Part shown: one piece after another, positions 60,483-64,000 of the stretch
Layout: each line of letters starts with the position of its first letter
How positions within the stretch are numbered: the first letter of the stretch is position 1
Assembly: GCA_007570785.1 (NCBI GenBank)
Contig: ML664159.1
Span: 3,265,951 to 3,329,950, forward strand
Direction of reading: 5' to 3'
Source: Antilocapra americana
Lineage: Eukaryota; Chordata; Mammalia; Artiodactyla; Antilocapridae
DNA length: 64,000 nt
Notes under the pieces: generated by a model
What the model saw: only the letters and a program-made list of their open reading frames with translations
Told to the model about the DNA's origin: nothing
Database searches by the model: none
Position numbers and translations under genes: made by a program

Positions 60483-60691
60483 TGTTGTTTAGTCCCTAAG
60501 TTGGGTCCGACTCTTTTGTGACCCCATGGACAGTAGCCCACTAAGCTCCTCTGTCCATGAGATTTCCCAGGCTAGACTACTGGAGTGGGTTGCCATTTCC
60601 TACTCCAGGATATCTTCCCCATCCAAGGACTGAACCTTCATCTCCCACGTTGGCAGGTAGATTCTTTACCACTGAGCCACCAGGGAAGACC
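60483..60691 (-). mobile_element. Bov-tA SINE
   Basis: Antisense unit from 'tgttgtttagtccctaagtt' to 'gagccaccagggaagacct'. Confidence 0.92.
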
Positions 60692-61214
60692 TTACTACAC
60701 ATTAATGAATCATAAATGTATTTGTGACAAAAAGAATGGTAACTTAAAAGATTCCAAGGCCTTGCCCATCAAAGATTGAATGTTTTGGTCCGTGAAAAAA
60801 TCTGCAAGGTCAGCAGACCCAATCAAACAGCTGTGGGTCCCAGTTGGCCTAAAAGCACTCAGGCATACCACAGGTTCTCCTGGCAGCAAAGGTGACGGGG
60901 CACAGAAAGTGTTACCAGCAGGCAGATCGTGGCAAGCACGAGACATTCCAAACAGCAGTGAACAGAAAGGGATTATGCTAAGTGTCATGTCAGTACTGAG
61001 TAATCCTTTTACAAGAGTCACCATCACACTCACAAGTACAGGCTGCTTAGGGCCCAGTTCTCCCACCTTCTTCTGGGAAATTAAAGGAGAAAAACTCTCT
61101 ACCAGGAAGAAGCCTGGCACTCACCTGCTCCCCACAAATCTCAGCAGAAATCAAACAAAACACAACCAAAGAATCATTTTAAGACAAAATTTGAAAACAG
61201 TGCCAAGGATACCA

Positions 61215-61325
61215 AAGATCTAATTCCAACTGGGTCACGAACTAACCCAAGCTGAGTCTGGATGAGTCACTTAACCTTTCCAGTTTTTAATGTTCTCCTC
61301 TGTGGACTCAAGAGGTTAAACCTGG
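61215..61325 (+). repeat. MIR SINE, partial
   Basis: 'gatgagtcacttaacctttc' and 'tgttctcctctgtggactc' follow MIR. Confidence 0.6.
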
Positions 61326-62005
61326 TGAACTATGAAATCCTTTTTAAGAGTTAAACAATTTTATGCTTATCTAATAGGAAATGTATAACATAGGTAAGTG
61401 CATGAAGTAAAAGCCTTTCGTTATCAATTACACATTTGCTTTTATTTTTAAAAGATAAACCCCCTCAATTTCAACATAAAATCATCAGACAGACATGCAT
61501 GTGTGTATACACATGCATGCACATACCCTTCAGAACTTTAATTTCTGGAAATTCCTTCTTAGTTGCCTAATCCCCACAAGCTCTGATGGTATCCTGTTGT
61601 CGCTGCTGAAAGATTTTATTATGCAAATATTTAGACTAGGACTTTCAAACACCCATGAACGTTTATTGCACTCTCCCAAGGAACATGATGGAGAGGGCTC
61701 AAAACATACTGAACCCTGGCACTTATTGACAGGATAGCTATGAGTCTTTATTGATAGGTAGTCTCTGAGATCTAACTCCATGTTTACTGACAGTCTCTTG
61801 GGTTAAGCAGAATGGCAACCAGAAATGAGATGAAAATCTTGCTGGTTATTGTTATTACAAAGTGGTCTCCATCTATCATAGGGCTTTCTCCATCATAACC
61901 CTTCCCCTTCCTCAGGTGACACGTCAGCAATGAAATCCTCACTTCCTGAATAATCCATTTAACCCTGCTACAGGATGCTCTTGATCCAGAGGCCACTGTC
62001 CATGC

Positions 62006-62040
62006 CAAAAAAAAAAAAAAAAAGAGAGAGAGAGAGAGAA
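62006..62040. repeat. (A)n(GA)n simple repeat
   Basis: About 18 A residues followed by (GA)n, roughly 105 bp past the exon A donor. Confidence 0.95.
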
Positions 62041-62145
62041 ATGGAAACTTTCATAAGTCTCAGGACATACCTGTATATCAAAGAGCTCTAATGGATTAAG
62101 TGCCAACGGAAATTAGGGAAATGAAGAGAAAAAAGCCATACTTAC

Positions 62146-62355
62146 TTCATCCACATGCCCGACAGCCCCATAGATTCTTGCCATTTGTCCAATGAGGTAG
62201 GGGGATCTCTCAGCAATCTCTTTCAGCATTGGAAGAAAACTGTTCAAAGCCACTGGCTTGTAGCCTGCAATCTCTATGAGGATGCTTAGGATGATGTCGT
62301 TATGGGTCGAATCCTTCAATTGCCCGATTAGGAAAGGAATACACTTCTGAACCAC
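62146..62355 (-). CDS. VEPH1: VEPH1 internal coding exon A (first of four in the window)
   Basis: This exon encodes 70 residues, from VVQKCIPFLIGQL to YGAVGHVDE, which I recognise as VEPH1/melted at roughly residues 230-300 of a protein of about 830. The region is a leucine-rich helical repeat (armadillo-like) part of the N-terminal half; the lipid-binding PH domain lies far downstream, outside the window. The acceptor on the minus strand is a strong pyrimidine tract ending in cctgtag. The donor is GAA|gtaagt, a consensus match. It enters and leaves in phase 0, and the next exon continues the known protein order (HVDE then ERARS). Family knowledge: melted acts on insulin/TOR and FoxO signalling in flies, and VEPH1 has been reported to dampen TGF-beta/SMAD signalling. 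The frame is intact. The reading frame runs about 33 nt into the intron before a stop, and that tail is not part of the exon. Confidence 0.93.
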
Positions 62356-62974
62356 CTACAGGACGAAAAGAGAAGAAGGGAGAAAAAGGAATACAGAGGA
62401 AAGTTAATTAAGTCAGAATCAATCTAATTTTTTGTATTCAGTCTGAACTCAACACATTCTGAGATTATTACTCTTGTTGGAATGTAAGCAAATCTCCCAA
62501 GTCTGAAATTTAAAATTTACAGTAAAATTTCAGAGCCTTCAGTTTCCTTTGCTTTTTCTTTAAATCTGTGCTCTGCAGTTGAAGCATTAAGGTTACAAAA
62601 TGCTTAAACGCTGCTACTCGCTCATAAGTCAAGGTCTCCTGTGTTATGTCCTTATCAGTAGTGTTACATTTCCTCCAAACCACCCTGAGAGCTTCAGCTG
62701 TTTTTAGGAGGGGGTGCCCTTATATGATAGCATTATCCTAAAGACTCAAGGAAAACATTATCAAGTAGTGTTCTCAGAAATTGGTTGGCTGTCCATCATC
62801 AACTGTGCTGCAAATATTCAGAAGAATGAATTTGATCAGTAATTACATTGAATTGAAAAACATAGATGGCATTAAAAAAAAATAGGGCAACTATTTATTG
62901 AATACCTACTATGTACCCAGAATATCTAGAGATTCCTAGAAGTTAGGATAAAGGCCAGAATTTTAAAACATGGT

Positions 62975-63180
62975 CTACATGCTCAGTCCCTGCTTGCCTA
63001 CTCCTTAGACATCATCTTAGACATGCCCACCTTTCACTCTCAACTTTAGTAACAATGTCATTTTTCTCTCTCTCGAATTCCTCTCACCATAAGACCTTTG
63101 CACTTATCATTCCCTCTCTGTAACAGGGTCTTCTCTACTACCTCATTTCACCAGTTAATTCCTAATTATCCATAGAATAT
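62975..63180 (+). repeat. L2 LINE fragment
   Basis: 'cataagacctttgcacttat' and 'taacagggtcttctctacta' match L2. Confidence 0.6.
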
Positions 63181-63734
63181 CAGAGGGTTTCAATTTAAAA
63201 GACAATATAAGTATGTAAGAGATCCTTGACAATGACTTTAATTAGAGCCTTCAAATTAGAGAACTATGGTGTGGAAATATTTAAAATAAAAATAAAGCAG
63301 GAAAGAGCTTTTCCTTTTTCTTCAGTTTTCCATTTGGACCACAAAGATATTATAAGATAAAAAACTGCTAAAGTAAAATAATATCTACCATATTCTCAAT
63401 ATCTTAACCTTTCTTAGTTTTTAAAGTCTTTATCAATATAGGGATGCAATAATTTGCATTAAGGAGAATATGACTTTTTTGTGGAATGATGTCTCTATGT
63501 TAACATACAGACACATTTCATACTGACAATTTAATGAATTGTTTGTCTGCTAAAATGAGAGGATTACAAGGAACAACCTGGGAAAACTGAACAATAAAAG
63601 TACAAACTATTAGTCCATTCATACTTCTTCTATGGTTATTTCTTTTGTTTGTTGTTGGTTTGATGTTTTGGTAAAGGAGACTTGAAATGTGACTTCCAGT
63701 ATTAGGATTAAAAAATCTGATGCACAGCTCAGCC

Positions 63735-64000
63735 TGCTGAACTCATAATCTGACCTACTGCCCAAAACCTGCTTTTTCCACCTCTCTGGCCCCAAGTGTC
63801 TCCCTTCGTATAAATGACACCGCCATCTACCTGCTCAAGCTAGAAGTCTGAGAATCATTCTTTTTTTACAAGGGTGGGGGGTGGCTTGGGTTGTGGGGGT
63901 GTTGGGGAGGGAGGAATCATTCTTGACTACTGTTTTTCCCTTATCAGCAGCTTTATCTGAGCAATCACCAAGTCCTATTGATTGCTACCCCCCAAGTATC
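63735..64000 (+). repeat. L2 LINE with a G-rich 51-bp insert
   Basis: L2 order through 'gataaatgacaccgccatct'-like sequence, 'ctcaagctagaagtctgag' and 'atcaccaagtcctattgatt'. The L2 is interrupted at 63863-63913 by T-then-G-rich sequence, bounded by gaatcattctt at 63852-63862 and 63914-63924. Confidence 0.65.

Larger units (their letters stand above)
35691..62145 (-). other. VEPH1: VEPH1 intron between exons A and B
   Basis: A 26.5-kb intron and the largest in the window; repeats inside are listed separately. Stretches over 300 bp without a confident repeat are 36725-37640, 43300-44480, 44900-45955, 47040-49495, 49790-51495, 52100-53515, 54090-55685, 57115-58815, 60700-61210 and 61330-62005. 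They are mostly AT-rich with no exon-like signal; 52400-52700 looks like an old LTR or DNA repeat I cannot name. No exon of a nested gene such as PTX3 was recognised. Confidence 0.85.
62356..64000 (-). other. VEPH1: VEPH1 intron upstream of exon A (partial)
   Basis: The pyrimidine-rich acceptor side of this intron is at 62356-62400. Then unique AT-rich DNA, an L2 piece (62975-63180), more unique DNA (63185-63730) and a second L2 piece to the end. No exon is seen. Confidence 0.82.

Noticed and set aside
60780..61223. A 147-codon plus-strand frame overlapping a 136-codon minus-strand frame
   Set aside because: Long frames on both strands of the same DNA reflect composition. No recognisable product or splice signals were found.
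35691..62145. PTX3, which in other mammals lies within a VEPH1 intron on the opposite strand
   Set aside because: None of its exons, including the large pentraxin-domain exon, appears as an open frame here. It is probably in an intron beyond position 64000.
1..64000. Bacterial-type features: operons, ribosome binding sites, CRISPR arrays, insertion sequences
   Set aside because: The sequence is clearly mammalian; the regular repeats present are SINEs and microsatellites, not spacer-separated direct repeats.

Overview
The window is nuclear DNA from a ruminant, most likely a bovid such as cattle, buffalo, sheep or goat. The evidence is the set of interspersed repeats: BovB (RTE) LINEs, many tRNA-Glu-headed Bov-tA/Bov-A SINEs, CHR-type SINEs and the artiodactyl L1 3' end. 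These lie among older mammalian repeats (MIR, L2, MER5A, MER20). Species cannot be fixed from sequence alone.

The only protein-coding gene I can support is VEPH1 (ventricular zone expressed PH domain-containing 1, the vertebrate homologue of Drosophila melted), on the minus strand. Four consecutive coding exons from the middle of the protein are present. In transcription order they are 62355-62146 (210 bp), 35690-35470 (221 bp), 14851-14642 (210 bp) and 13202-12805 (398 bp). All splice sites are AG/GT, the phases join cleanly (0-0, 2-2, 2-2, then 1 base carried out), and 346 codons stay open. The N-terminal exons lie beyond position 64000, and the exons encoding the C-terminal region and PH domain lie before position 1. 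The rest of the window is intron: over 12.8 kb, 1.4 kb, 20.6 kb, 26.5 kb and over 1.6 kb.

The introns are a layered record of retrotransposition. Highlights are a U6 snRNA-L1 chimeric retrocopy with a 13-bp target-site duplication (30450-31123), a near-complete but broken BovB (26537-29599) and a 3' BovB fragment (18925-19968). Several 5'-truncated L1 insertions have readable target-site duplications (13702-14555, 34343-34424, 46637-46885). There are nested SINEs (39441-39779, 46478-47036, 23120-23545) and one solo gammaretrovirus-like LTR (51500-51971). An old L1 lies directly against the 3' splice site of the 35470-35690 exon.

I found no functional RNA gene, CRISPR array, replication origin or second protein gene. 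The open reading frames outside the VEPH1 exons are either transposon remnants or open frames with no recognisable product. Repeat family names come from recognising consensus features by eye; no database was searched, and repeat edges are approximate unless a target-site duplication is stated.
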